From Geminicoccus sp. (GTDB taxonomy: Bacteria; Pseudomonadota; Alphaproteobacteria; UBA7985): a stretch of 58,305 nt of DNA. A program made the position numbers and the translations under genes. A model generated the notes under the pieces. The model saw only the letters and a list, made by a program, of their open reading frames with translations. It made no database searches and had not been told where the DNA came from. The stretch covers positions 103,892-162,196 of the forward strand of contig PAPT01000016.1 in NCBI GenBank assembly GCA_002708995.1. The letters run 5' to 3'. The first letter of the stretch is position 1, and the number at the start of each line of letters is the position of its first letter. This document shows, in pieces, positions 20,246 to 29,142 of this stretch.

Positions 20246-21058
20246 ATGCTCGCCGTTATCTCACCCGCAAAGTCGCTCAATCTCGACCCCAGCCCCAAGG
20301 CGGTCCCCGCGACCACCGAGCCTGTATTCCAGAAGCAGGCAAAGACGCTGGCCAGGCTGGCGCGCAAGCTCGACGCCGATGGACTGGCGTCCCTGATGCA
20401 GCTCTCTGACGATCTGGCGACCCTCAACCGCGACCGCTTCAAGCGGTTCGGCAAGCAGGACCCGAAAGCAGCCCTGCTGCTGTTCGCAGGCGAAGTCTAT
20501 CGCGGTCTGGACGCCCAGAGCCTGACTGAAGCCGACCTGCTGGAGGCCAACGACCGACTGCGCGTGCTCTCCGGGCTATACGGGCTGCTGCGGCCGCTGG
20601 ACGCGATTGAGCCCTATCGTCTGGAAATGGGCACGCGGCTGAAAAACAAAACGGGGTCGAGCCTCTACGCCTTCTGGGAAGACCAGATTGCTAAGCGCCT
20701 GCTCGATGATCTCGACGCCAGCCCAGGCGCGCCGGTGCTGATCAATCTGGCATCGAACGAGTACTGGAAAGCAGCCGACCGCAAGGCCTTCACCGCACCG
20801 GTGATCACCATCGGCTTCCGGGAATATCGCGGCGGCAAGCCGACGCTGATCAGCTTCTCCGCCAAGGTGGCGCGGGGGATGATGGCGCGTTTTATGATCG
20901 ACGGCCGCGTGGAACGCCCGGACGACCTGAAGGCTTTTGCCCTCGACGGCTATCGTTTCGATCCCGACCTTTCGAGCCCCGAGGACCTCGATCTGAGCGT
21001 CCCGGGCGGTCGTTGGACCTGGGTTTTTTCTCGCCCCGATCCTCGCGAGGCTTTTTGA
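20246..21058 (+). CDS. yaaA: YaaA family peroxide-stress protein
   Basis: Cytoplasmic DUF328/UPF0246 protein of 270 residues, in E. coli linked to limiting free iron during peroxide stress. It begins MLAVISPAKSLN, the family signature, and contains YRGLDAQSL, LSGLYGLLRPLD and INLASNEYWKA. ATG 20246 is preferred to the TTG-type starts upstream because the family motif begins at once. Its last 167 nt overlap the 3' end of the convergent DEAD-box gene. Confidence 0.93.
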   Translation: MLAVISPAKSLNLDPSPKAVPATTEPVFQKQAKTLARLARKLDADGLASLMQLSDDLATLNRDRFKRFGKQDPKAALLLFAGEVYRGLDAQSLTEADLLEANDRLRVLSGLYGLLRPLDAIEPYRLEMGTRLKNKTGSSLYAFWEDQIAKRLLDDLDASPGAPVLINLASNEYWKAADRKAFTAPVITIGFREYRGGKPTLISFSAKVARGMMARFMIDGRVERPDDLKAFALDGYRFDPDLSSPEDLDLSVPGGRWTWVFSRPDPREAF

Positions 21059-22358
21059 AGCCAGGTCCCCGGTCTGCCCCGCCACCGCGGCGGGCGGGCC
21101 GTTGTTCCCGCAAATCCTGACCCGAACCCCGCCCGGCACGGGCGCGGACAAGGTCGTCATCGTCCTGTCGCGGCTCGCGGTGCTCTTCGGCGATCAGGCT
21201 CGGGATGGCACGCGACGGCAGGGTCCGCCCCAGCAACTTCTCGATCTTATCCAGCCGCCGCTTGTCCGCTTCGCTGACTAGCGCCCAGGCCCAGCCGGGC
21301 TTGCCCGCCCGGCCGACACGGCCGATGCGGTGCACGTAGTCTTCGGCGTGGATCGGCAGGTTGAGCATGATCACGTCGCGCAGGCCGGGAATATCCATGC
21401 CGCGCGCGGCCACGTCGGTGGAGACCAGCAGCTGCGCCTTGTGCCGGCGGAAGATGTTGACGGAGGCGGAGCGCTCGGTCGTGGTCATGCCGCCGTGGGC
21501 GGGCACGGCGACGTGTCCCTGCAAGGTGACGTGCTCGATCAGCTCCTCGACCGCCTTCTGCGTGGTCACGAACACCAGCGCCTGGCGCATGTTGCTCTTG
21601 GTCAGCATCAGGTCGAGGACCTCCAGCTTGTGCTCGTGGCTGTCGCAGAACACCAGATTGTGCTGGATGGTTTCAGGGATGGTATCCGGCTCGGCCAGAC
21701 CAATGTTGACCGGGTCCTGCAGGATCGACTGTGCCAGCTCGCGCACGCCCTTGGTCAGCGTTGCAGTGTACAGCGCGGTCTGGCGCTTGGTGCCACAGGC
21801 GCGGGCAATCCGCTGGATCTGCGGGCGGAAGCCGACATCGAGCATGCGGTCGGCTTCGTCGATGATCAGGGTTTCCAGCCGGAACATGGCCATGCGGTCG
21901 GCCTCGAGGTTGTCGATCAGCCGCCCCGGGGTGGCGATGACCAGATCCAGCGGCTGGCGCAGCGCCTTGACCTGCGCGGGGAAGGGCTCACCGCCGAGCA
22001 TGCGTACGGCCTTCGTCTTCTTGCCCGCGAACACATCACGCGCGACGTTCCACAGCTGCTCCCCCAGCTCTCGCGTGGGCGAAAGAATAATGGCGCGCGG
22101 TCCCGGGCCTGACCCCTTGGCCGGGCGTGACAGGCGGGTCATTAAAGGCAGCAGAAAAGCCAGCGTCTTCCCCGTGCCCGTGGGTGCTGTGGCGCAGACG
22201 TCCCGCCCGCTGACAAAGGGGCCGATGGCCTCCTGCTGAACGTCGGTTGGCGCCTCCAGCTCCAGCCGGGAGACGGCGTTGAGCGCACGCAGGTCCAGCC
22301 CCAGCGCTTCGAACTGGGTGGTTACGTCGGGTGAATTCTGGCTTGTATCGTTGGTCAT
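20892..22358 (-). CDS. rhlE: DEAD-box RNA helicase, RhlE-like
   Basis: ATP-dependent RNA helicase of 488 residues. Q-motif region FEALGLDLRALNAV, motif I APTGTGKT, Ia PTREL, motif II DEAD (IIDEADRM), motif III TAT in place of SAT, and motifs V/VI STDVAARGMDIPG and HRIGRVGRAG. The last 90 or so residues are Arg/Gly/Lys-rich and disordered, as in RhlE proteins that act on ribosome assembly or RNA decay. The tail is encoded opposite the yaaA C-terminus. It lies 94 nt after tupA on the same strand. Confidence 0.9.
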   Translation of the reverse strand: MTNDTSQNSPDVTTQFEALGLDLRALNAVSRLELEAPTDVQQEAIGPFVSGRDVCATAPTGTGKTLAFLLPLMTRLSRPAKGSGPGPRAIILSPTRELGEQLWNVARDVFAGKKTKAVRMLGGEPFPAQVKALRQPLDLVIATPGRLIDNLEADRMAMFRLETLIIDEADRMLDVGFRPQIQRIARACGTKRQTALYTATLTKGVRELAQSILQDPVNIGLAEPDTIPETIQHNLVFCDSHEHKLEVLDLMLTKSNMRQALVFVTTQKAVEELIEHVTLQGHVAVPAHGGMTTTERSASVNIFRRHKAQLLVSTDVAARGMDIPGLRDVIMLNLPIHAEDYVHRIGRVGRAGKPGWAWALVSEADKRRLDKIEKLLGRTLPSRAIPSLIAEEHREPRQDDDDLVRARAGRGSGQDLREQRPARRGGGADRGPGFKKPREDRGEKKPRSNDRPGRSDRGPRGSKGRDRNDSRRGQKPSGRPGVPRGRRS

Positions 22359-22451
22359 GTGCGCACCTTAGCCTGCTCGCTTCGCGGACACCGCCGGAAA
22401 ATCAACGCACTTGCCCCGCGCCCAGCGCGCAGGTTCGCCGACCGTGGTGGG

Positions 22452-23324
22452 TCAGCTGTCCGGCGTCGCCATCCCGCACAGGGCCTCGACCACGGGTAGG
22501 GAGCCGTCCAGGCCCGCCTGTGACACGGGCACAAAGGGCCGCTGGCCGCGCACTTCGAAGACCTCGATCACCGCCTGTCCCGGCCCCAGCAGCCAGTGGG
22601 CAAAGCCCTCGCCCCCGCCGTCGACGTCCTCGCCGTCATAGCCCAGCAGCACGCCGTAGACGTTGCGCAGGCTCTCGCCCCGGCAGCCCTTTGCCACCAG
22701 ATTGGCCTTGTTGTCGAAAGCGATCCACGTTGCCGCATCGGCCAGCACGAAGGCATCGAGGCTCGCGGCGATGTTCAGGGTTGCCCCCTGCCCCGAGCCG
22801 GATTTGCGGTACCAGGTGCGCGTTGAAGGGTCATCGACGTCGATCCCGGCCGCAGCCCAGATGCGCAGCTCGGCGCGGTGGGTCCCGCTATTATCGCCGC
22901 GCGAGACGAAGGGCATTTCCCCGGCCGCAATGGCGCGGAACAGCTCGATCACGTCCATCGGTACGTCAGCCTGCGAGGGGCCGAGGATGATGTAGTCGTT
23001 GCGCATGACGTCGAAGCGTTCGGCAGCACCGCCGGCGTCGAGCAGGGCCTGCTCGCTGTCGGTGTCGTGGACCAGTGCGCCGCGGACGTCCTGCGCCTCC
23101 AGCAGCTTGAGCACGCGCCCGGTGCCGCCGACGATAAACTGTAGCTGGTCGCCGGTATCGCGACGGAAACCCGCTTCCAGTGCCGCCAGCAGGCCGCTTT
23201 CACGAACCGACGTGGTGCCGCCGATGCGGATGGTATCAGCGGCAGCAATCGCCGGACTGCACAGCAGCGCCGTCAGGGCAGAAACCAGTCCCAGCACCCA
23301 GGTTCGGACAAGCCCCGACATCAT
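22452..23324 (-). CDS. tupA: Tungstate ABC transporter substrate-binding protein TupA
   Basis: Periplasmic oxyanion-binding protein, 290 residues with a Sec signal peptide ending near AIAAADT. Tup-type signatures are present: GTTSVRESGLL, GGTGRVLKLL, LVHDTDSEQALL, MRNDYIILGP and FVSRGDNSGTH, which distinguish TupA from ModA. Its ATG overlaps the tupB stop (ATGA), the end of a chain cysE-nifS-tupB-tupA. Specificity for tungstate over molybdate is inferred from family motifs. Confidence 0.88.
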   Translation of the reverse strand: MMSGLVRTWVLGLVSALTALLCSPAIAAADTIRIGGTTSVRESGLLAALEAGFRRDTGDQLQFIVGGTGRVLKLLEAQDVRGALVHDTDSEQALLDAGGAAERFDVMRNDYIILGPSQADVPMDVIELFRAIAAGEMPFVSRGDNSGTHRAELRIWAAAGIDVDDPSTRTWYRKSGSGQGATLNIAASLDAFVLADAATWIAFDNKANLVAKGCRGESLRNVYGVLLGYDGEDVDGGGEGFAHWLLGPGQAVIEVFEVRGQRPFVPVSQAGLDGSLPVVEALCGMATPDS

Positions 23325-24025
23325 TTCCTCTCAAGGTCCTCAGCGGGTACGGCAACGGCGACCAGCCGTGCCGCTAGATTGACCGCGAAGGCCAGCACCA
23401 GCAGCACCATGCCGAAGGCCAGGGCCTGCGCCAGCTTGCCCTGCTCGACCTCCAGCTTAATCGCCGTGGTCAGCACGCGGGTGGCGTATTCCAGATTGCC
23501 GCCGACGATGATGGCCGCACCGACCTCGGATATAGCCCGGCCGAAGACCGTCAGCCCGACCACGATCAGCGGTCCGGGCGCCATCTGCACCACCGCCCGT
23601 AGGCGGGTGGCGAAGTTCGCGCCATCGAGCTGGTAGAGGTCGCCGAAGCGTCGCCATAGGTCGCTCACCCGGGCCGTGACCAGCGCCAGCGCCAGCGGCA
23701 GCACCAGAATGAACTGAGCGATCAGAATAGCCCAGGAGGTGAACAGCAACCGGAGCTCACCCAGCAGCCCCTGCCGCGAAAGCAACAGGTAGACCAGCAA
23801 GCCGACCACCACGGCCGGTATAGCCTGAAAGCTGCTGATGACCGTGTTGATTAGCCAGCGTCCCCGGAACCCACGGGTGCCCAGCACCACCCCCAGCGGG
23901 ATTGCCGCTGCCATGGCCAGCCCCGCGGCGAGCGTTGAGACCCAGAGCGAGCGGAAAATCACATCCCAAAGCGCTGGGTCTCCGGCCACCAGCAGACTCA
24001 GCGCATCCCCGAAGGCGGCGATCAT
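23321..24025 (-). CDS. tupB: Tungstate ABC transporter permease TupB
   Basis: Inner-membrane permease of 234 residues with about five hydrophobic segments. The coupling-loop region ARLRAVVQMAPGPLIVVGLTV and GRAISEVGAAIIVGGN are typical of TupB. Start ATG overlaps the nifS stop by 4 nt and its own stop overlaps tupA by 4 nt. No ATPase gene (tupC) follows; the next gene is the DEAD-box helicase. Confidence 0.87.
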   Translation of the reverse strand: MIAAFGDALSLLVAGDPALWDVIFRSLWVSTLAAGLAMAAAIPLGVVLGTRGFRGRWLINTVISSFQAIPAVVVGLLVYLLLSRQGLLGELRLLFTSWAILIAQFILVLPLALALVTARVSDLWRRFGDLYQLDGANFATRLRAVVQMAPGPLIVVGLTVFGRAISEVGAAIIVGGNLEYATRVLTTAIKLEVEQGKLAQALAFGMVLLVLAFAVNLAARLVAVAVPAEDLERK

Positions 24026-25104
24026 GACAGGGCCTGCAGCACGTCGGTCAGGGCAGCAACATCCTCAGGCCTGGTGTTCCACCCGGTCGAAAAGCGCAGC
24101 GCCGACCGAGCCTGCTCTGGCGCGTAGCCCATGGCGCTGAGCACGTGGCTGGCCGTGACCTTGCCCGAAGAACAGGCCGAGCCGGAGGACAGCGCCACGC
24201 CCTTTAGATCGAATTTCATCACCATCCGTTCGGCGGTTGCATCGGGCCAGAGCGCGCAGGTGATGGTCGATACCCGGCGGGTGGTATCAGCAACGATTTC
24301 CACCCTAGGCACGGTCTCTCGCAGCGCCTGTTCGAGCTGTCGTTGCAGCGCGCGTTGGTCGATGGGGCTAGCCAGTGCCAGCTCGCCAGCAAGCCCCAGC
24401 CCGGCGATCCCGGCCACGTTCTCGGTACCGGCGCGGCGGCGACGTTCCTGCCCCCCGCCCTGCAGCAGCGGCGCTGGATCCATGCCCGGGCGCAGCAACA
24501 GCGCGCCAACGCCCTGCGGCCCGCCGAATTTATGTCCGCTGAGGCTGAGGTAATCCACGCCCAGCGGCCCCATGGCCAGCGGCAGCTTACCCGCGGCCTG
24601 CACGGCGTCGGTGTGCACGCTCCAGCGTGCCGCCTTGGCCATTCGCGCGACCTCGGGCACCGGCTGCACGACCCCGGTCTCGTTGTTGACGAGCATGAGG
24701 GAAATCAGCCCCGGCTCGCCGGTATTCAGCCGTTTTTCGAGCGCTGCCATGTCTGGCAGCCCTTCGGCGGTCACAGCAAAGGGTTCCAGCCCGGGCACGC
24801 AGCTGAGCACGGAATCGTGCTCGATGGCGGAAACCAACACCGGCTGACCGGCCTGCCTGTGGGCGCGGAGAACCTGGTTGTTCGCCTCGGTGCCGCCGCT
24901 GGTGAAGATCACTTCCTGCGGGCGGGAACCGATCAGGGCGGCAACCTGTTCGCGCGCCTTCTCCACCACGGCTCGCGCGCTGCGGCCACGACCGTGCACG
25001 GAGGAGGCATTGCCAACCCTGGCCATGGTCTCGGTCATCAGGGCGATAACGTCAGGACGGATCGCCGAGGTGGCCGCATGGTCGAAATAGAGCGACAGGG
25101 TCAG
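24022..25104 (-). CDS. nifS: Cysteine desulfurase (NifS/IscS-like), apparent CTG start
   Basis: PLP enzyme taking sulfur from cysteine, 360 residues if read from CTG at 25104. PLP-lysine motif [12 protein letters not shown], substrate region GGTEANN, and the sulfur-carrying Cys in [17 protein letters not shown] are present. The first ATG (25038) would lose the conserved N-terminal strand [15 protein letters not shown], which is in frame upstream. No ATG, GTG or TTG occurs before it: the frame opens at CTG overlapping the cysE stop (CTGA). Context with cysE and tup genes suggests sulfur supply, perhaps for Mo/W-cofactor maturation (inference). Confidence 0.9.
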   Translation of the reverse strand: MTLSLYFDHAATSAIRPDVIALMTETMARVGNASSVHGRGRSARAVVEKAREQVAALIGSRPQEVIFTSGGTEANNQVLRAHRQAGQPVLVSAIEHDSVLSCVPGLEPFAVTAEGLPDMAALEKRLNTGEPGLISLMLVNNETGVVQPVPEVARMAKAARWSVHTDAVQAAGKLPLAMGPLGVDYLSLSGHKFGGPQGVGALLLRPGMDPAPLLQGGGQERRRRAGTENVAGIAGLGLAGELALASPIDQRALQRQLEQALRETVPRVEIVADTTRRVSTITCALWPDATAERMVMKFDLKGVALSSGSACSSGKVTASHVLSAMGYAPEQARSALRFSTGWNTRPEDVAALTDVLQALS

Positions 25105-25862
25105 TCACCGGCGCGCTTCGAGGGCCTTGGCGCCGGGTCACTGCCTGCGGGCACGGGCGCTGGCGCGCTTTCCTCGGTGGACTGCAGGCTGAACTCGATT
25201 GCGTTCAACCGCGCCTTCAGCATTGCGATCTGGTCGCGCAGGGCCTCGTTGTCGGCCTTGACCGGGTCGGAAACATCCAGCGGCGTGCCGTAGGCCACAA
25301 AGCGGTCGATCGCCCCTTGCTCGGCACGGCTGAGCTGCACCGGCTTGGCCGGGATGCCGACCATGGTAGAGCGTGGCTCGACATCGCGGGTAACGACGGC
25401 GTTGGCGCCGATGCGAGCGCATTCACCAACGATGACAGGCCCGAGGATCTGCGCCCCTGAACCGACAATCACCCGGTCCTTGAGCGTTGGATGGCGCGTT
25501 ACGTTGCGCTGCTCGTCTGAGTCGATCGAAGGCGAGACACCGCCCAGCGTCACCCCGTGGTACAGCGTGACGTCATCGCCGATCTCGGCCATCTCACCGA
25601 TGACGACACCCATACCGTGGTCGATGAAAAAGCGCTCGCCGATGGTAGCCCCCGGATGGATCTCAATCCCCGTGCCCCAGCGCGCCATCTGCATGATCCA
25701 GCGCGCGAGCACGCGCAGGCGCCGCTTCCACAGCCAGTGCGCAACGCGGTGGTAGCGCATGACCCAGAACGAGGGATAGGCAACCACAACCTCCAGCCAA
25801 CCCCGGACAGCGGGGTCGCGCTCGATAATGCCCTGAATTTCCTCGCGGATAGACTTGAACAT
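25101..25862 (-). CDS. cysE: Serine O-acetyltransferase CysE
   Basis: First enzyme of cysteine synthesis, 253 residues. N-terminal helices ([21 protein letters not shown]) are followed by RVAHWLW and a left-handed beta helix of hexapeptide repeats with the active-site region [19 protein letters not shown] and YHGVTLGG. The tail (about 215-253) is longer than in short SATs and ends Pro/Ala-rich. It heads an operon in which every junction overlaps (cysE/nifS CTGA, nifS/tupB ATGA, tupB/tupA ATGA). Confidence 0.93.
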   Translation of the reverse strand: MFKSIREEIQGIIERDPAVRGWLEVVVAYPSFWVMRYHRVAHWLWKRRLRVLARWIMQMARWGTGIEIHPGATIGERFFIDHGMGVVIGEMAEIGDDVTLYHGVTLGGVSPSIDSDEQRNVTRHPTLKDRVIVGSGAQILGPVIVGECARIGANAVVTRDVEPRSTMVGIPAKPVQLSRAEQGAIDRFVAYGTPLDVSDPVKADNEALRDQIAMLKARLNAIEFSLQSTEESAPAPVPAGSDPAPRPSKRAGD

Positions 25863-26100
25863 GCAGGCCGCCTTTAGTTTGTCCTTGAGCTTTATTTAAG
25901 CTTGGGTCGTGGCCACTCCAACCCTCATGTGGTTGGGATCAGCCCCTTGTGAAATATAGGTCAGAGCTGGCCTGTTTCGTTAAATATGAGGTGCAGGCTA
26001 TCACGAAACCATCGATTAGACTAAATTCCCGGCGAAGATGCAGGCTCACAAGCCTACAAGAGGCACTGCGCCGACCCAAACCCCGAGCTGCTGCGCGACA

Positions 26101-26349
26101 ATGACACAAACGACCCGCTGGATAGACAAGGAAGGCAAGCCGCTGTCCTGTAAGGACAAGCTAGCGACGCTGGACGATAACCTTGAGGAGCTGCTTGAGG
26201 TCGCGCTCGACGCACTCGAAGATGCCGCCGTCATAGGCGCCGACGTAGACGCGACCCGGCGGGCTTTTGTCCGTGGGATAGAGGCGCTGCAGCCCCGCTT
26301 TGTCCCTGCTGCCTCGGGTCCAGCGACTCCGGCGGAGACCGAAAGCTGA
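26101..26349 (+). CDS. Small acidic hypothetical protein upstream of DUF2155 gene
   Basis: About 82 residues from ATG 26101 (MTQTTRWIDKEGKPL); an in-frame ATG at 26038 is possible. Predicted mostly helical, with an acidic stretch (LDDNLEELLEVALDALEDA) and no membrane segment. The stop overlaps the DUF2155 start (ATG within TGATG), indicating coupling. I do not recognise the family. Confidence 0.6.
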   Translation: MTQTTRWIDKEGKPLSCKDKLATLDDNLEELLEVALDALEDAAVIGADVDATRRAFVRGIEALQPRFVPAASGPATPAETES

Positions 26350-26987
26350 TGCGCTTACGAACCTTGGCCCTGTGGCTGGTCGCGGCGCTGATGGTGCTGA
26401 TGGCGGGTGCCGGCGCGCTGGCTCAGGACGCAGAGCCCACCGCCGATCCAGGCACGACCCCCGACGCAGAAGGAACCGCGCCTGCCGACGCGGAAGCCAC
26501 CGAAATCAACACCGAAGACGCGTTGGGAGACCTCGCCCGCACCCCCGCGGGTGAGGGAGAGCCGCTGTTCGCCTCTTTCATCGGGGTAGTGCGGGTGCTG
26601 GGCGCGCAATCGATCGGAGCGCAGGCCGCGAACGTCGAAGGTGATTTCGATGCCACTCCTCTGACCGGGATTCAGGCGGATGATCCCGACGCCTACCCAT
26701 TCGCTGAATTGCGCCTGCTGGACAAGATCACAGCGCGGATGTCGACGCAGGACGTGGCGATCGACAAGACCATCACGCTGGGCACCCTGGAGATCACACC
26801 GCGCAAATGCCTGAAGAACCCGCCCACGGAAACCCCGGAAAGCGCGGCTTTCCTGTCGATCTACGAAGTGCCGGCGGAGAAGGAACCCGAAGCGGTGTTC
26901 CAGGGCTGGATGTTCGCCTCGTCGCCCGCGCTCAACGCCATGGAACACCCGGTTTTCGACGTCTGGCTTCTCGACTGTAAGAACTGA
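26349..26987 (+). CDS. DUF2155 domain-containing exported protein
   Basis: 212 residues with a Sec signal peptide (LRTLALWLVAALMVLMAGAGALAQ) and an acidic Ala/Thr-rich linker (about 26-75). The DUF2155 core follows: LRLLDKITARMSTQ, TLGTLEITPRKCLKNPPTE, AAFLSIYE, and the end FQGWMFASSPALNAMEHPVFDVWLLDCKN contains conserved Cys residues. Function unknown; next to aat in many alphaproteobacteria. Its last 127 nt overlap the convergent aat gene. Confidence 0.85.
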   Translation: MRLRTLALWLVAALMVLMAGAGALAQDAEPTADPGTTPDAEGTAPADAEATEINTEDALGDLARTPAGEGEPLFASFIGVVRVLGAQSIGAQAANVEGDFDATPLTGIQADDPDAYPFAELRLLDKITARMSTQDVAIDKTITLGTLEITPRKCLKNPPTETPESAAFLSIYEVPAEKEPEAVFQGWMFASSPALNAMEHPVFDVWLLDCKN

Positions 26988-27643
26988 GCACGCTCGCGTG
27001 CGGTCAGGGTCTCGGGGAAGGCCGCAGTCACAGCTGTTGCCTTATCCAGCAGCTTGCGGAAGGCGACCCGGTGGAGGGAAACAGCGCCGAACTGCTCCAG
27101 ATGGCGGTTCATGAACTGACAATCCAGCAGCCAGAAGCCGCCGACCTTCAGCCGCGCGACCAACTCGACCAGTGCGATTTTTGAGGCGTCGCGCTCAACG
27201 CTGAACATGGATTCGCCGAAGAAAGCCCCCTCGACCGCGACCCCGTAGAGCCCGCCGACGAGCCGATCGCCCCGCCAGCACTCGACCGTGTGCAGGTGTC
27301 CCATATCAAAGAGGTTAAGGTACATCTCGACAATGGGCTCGCTGATCCACGTGTCCTCGCGACCGAGCTTATCGGCTGCGCAGAGGCGGATCACCGCTTC
27401 GACCGCCGTGTTGCAACGCACTTCATAAGGGCCCCGTGTAACCGTGCGCTTGAGGCGGCGCGGGATGTGAAAGTCATCAAGCGGCAGAATCCCGCGCTCG
27501 ATCGGGTCAACCCAGTGCACGTTGTTATCATCACGGTCGTCCGACATCGGGAACAGACCGATGGAGTAGGCTTGGATCGCCAGTTCCGGGTGGATGACTG
27601 GTGCCCCGAAGACGTCTTCAGGCAATTGATCTGCAGCTAACAT
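26861..27643 (-). CDS. aat: Leucyl/phenylalanyl-tRNA-protein transferase
   Basis: N-end-rule enzyme adding Leu/Phe to N-terminal Lys/Arg of proteins, 260 residues. Core motifs: YSIGLFPMSDD, VHWVDPIERGILPLDDFHIPRRL, GGLYGVAVEGAFFGESMFS and FWLLDCQFMNRHLEQFGAV. The family normally ends just after a segment like FLQSRSQTS; here about 30 further residues follow, encoded antisense to the conserved end of the DUF2155 gene. The extension looks like a lost stop codon. Confidence 0.93.
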   Translation of the reverse strand: MLAADQLPEDVFGAPVIHPELAIQAYSIGLFPMSDDRDDNNVHWVDPIERGILPLDDFHIPRRLKRTVTRGPYEVRCNTAVEAVIRLCAADKLGREDTWISEPIVEMYLNLFDMGHLHTVECWRGDRLVGGLYGVAVEGAFFGESMFSVERDASKIALVELVARLKVGGFWLLDCQFMNRHLEQFGAVSLHRVAFRKLLDKATAVTAAFPETLTARERAQFLQSRSQTSKTGCSMALSAGDEANIQPWNTASGSFSAGTS

Positions 27644-27757
27644 GTTTTCCCCAACCTTGTTCTTTTTGTGTCCTCTAAGCGGGACACTTTTTGTTTGCTT
27701 AAGGCGCTATGCCGACAGGCCCGGTAATGTCCGGTGGACCTGCTTTATTGCACCAAC

Positions 27758-29128
27758 CTATTTTCCCGCACCGGCCGCTACTTCACGCTCTTCCAGCGCT
27801 TGTTCCAGCCAGTGAATGGTAATGTCCCCACTCCGAAACGCGTCCTGGCGCAGAATGAAGTCATGGAGTTCGAGATTGGTGGTGATCCCGTCAATGTGGG
27901 TCTCCATCAGGGCACGGAGACAGCGTTTGATCGCCAACTCCCGATCTCGGGCCCTTACGATAATCTTGCCAGCCAGACTGTCGTAGTGCGGCGGCATGCG
28001 ATAACCGGCGAACATGTGACTGTCGACCCGGACACCGACCCCGCCGGGCGGGTGGTAGGCGGTGACCAACCCGGGGCTGGGCATGAAGTTGAACGGATGC
28101 TCGGCGTTGACGCGCAGCTCGAAGGCATGGCCGTCGAACTTGACGTCTTCCTGCCGCAAGGAAAGCTTCTCGCCCGCCGCGACCCGGATCTGATGTTCGA
28201 CGAGGTCAAGGCCGGTGATCATCTCCGTCACCGGGTGCTCAACCTGCAGCCGGGTGTTCATTTCGATGAAGTAGAACTCGCCGTCCTGATACAGATATTC
28301 GACCGTCCCGACCGAGCGATATCCGAGAAATTTGACCGCATCTGCCGTGCGCTGGCCGATCTCAGCGCGCAGCTCTTCGGACAGCGCGGGCGACGGCGCT
28401 TCCTCGACCACCTTCTGGTGACGGCGCTGCACAGAACAATCGCGCTCGCCGAGGTGGATGACATTGCCGTGGGCGTCGGCAAGGATCTGGATTTCGATGT
28501 GGCGTGGGTTGTCGAGGTACTTCTCGATGTAGACCACGGGGTCACCAAAGGCGGCCTTGGCCTCACGGGATGCCGTGGACAGCGCGCTCTCCAGCTCCTC
28601 ATCCGAACGCGCGACCTTCATCCCGCGTCCACCGCCGCCGGAAGCAGCCTTGATCAGCACCGGATAACCGATGTCGCGCGCCAGTTTGCGCGCTTCGTCA
28701 ACGTCGGAGATTGCACCGTCAGAACCGGGAACCACCGGCAGACCGGCTTCAATCGCTGCCTGCTTGGCGGCAATCTTGTCCCCCATCAGCCCGAGGTGCC
28801 TGGGGCTGGGGCCGACAAAGATCAGATCATGGGCTTCGACCATCTCGGCGAATTCCTGGTTCTCGGCCAGAAAGCCGACACCGGGGTGGATGGCGTCGGC
28901 GCCGGTGAGTTCCGCTACAGACATGATGGCACGCTTGTCGAGGTAGGAATCCTTCGACGGTGGCGGGCCGATGCAAACCGCTTCGTCGGCGAGGCGAGCG
29001 TGCATGGAGTCCGCGTCGGCGGTCGAATGGACCGCGACGGTTGCAATCCCCATCTCGCGCGCAGCCCGGATCAGGCGCAGCGCGATCTCACCCCGGTTTG
29101 CAATGACGATTTTGTTGATCTTTGCCAT
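27758..29128 (-). CDS. accC: Acetyl-CoA carboxylase biotin carboxylase subunit
   Basis: ATP-grasp enzyme that carboxylates the biotin on AccB, first step of fatty-acid synthesis; 456 residues, full length. N-terminal INKIVIANRGEIALR, glycine-rich loop AASGGGGRGMK, catalytic-site segments EMNTRLQVEHPVTE and GLDLVEHQI all intact. Start ATG at 29128. It lies 14 nt after accB, and aroQ is upstream of accB, all on the minus strand. Confidence 0.97.
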   Translation of the reverse strand: MAKINKIVIANRGEIALRLIRAAREMGIATVAVHSTADADSMHARLADEAVCIGPPPSKDSYLDKRAIMSVAELTGADAIHPGVGFLAENQEFAEMVEAHDLIFVGPSPRHLGLMGDKIAAKQAAIEAGLPVVPGSDGAISDVDEARKLARDIGYPVLIKAASGGGGRGMKVARSDEELESALSTASREAKAAFGDPVVYIEKYLDNPRHIEIQILADAHGNVIHLGERDCSVQRRHQKVVEEAPSPALSEELRAEIGQRTADAVKFLGYRSVGTVEYLYQDGEFYFIEMNTRLQVEHPVTEMITGLDLVEHQIRVAAGEKLSLRQEDVKFDGHAFELRVNAEHPFNFMPSPGLVTAYHPPGGVGVRVDSHMFAGYRMPPHYDSLAGKIIVRARDRELAIKRCLRALMETHIDGITTNLELHDFILRQDAFRSGDITIHWLEQALEEREVAAGAGK

Positions 29129-29142
29129 CAGTCGGAGACCAC

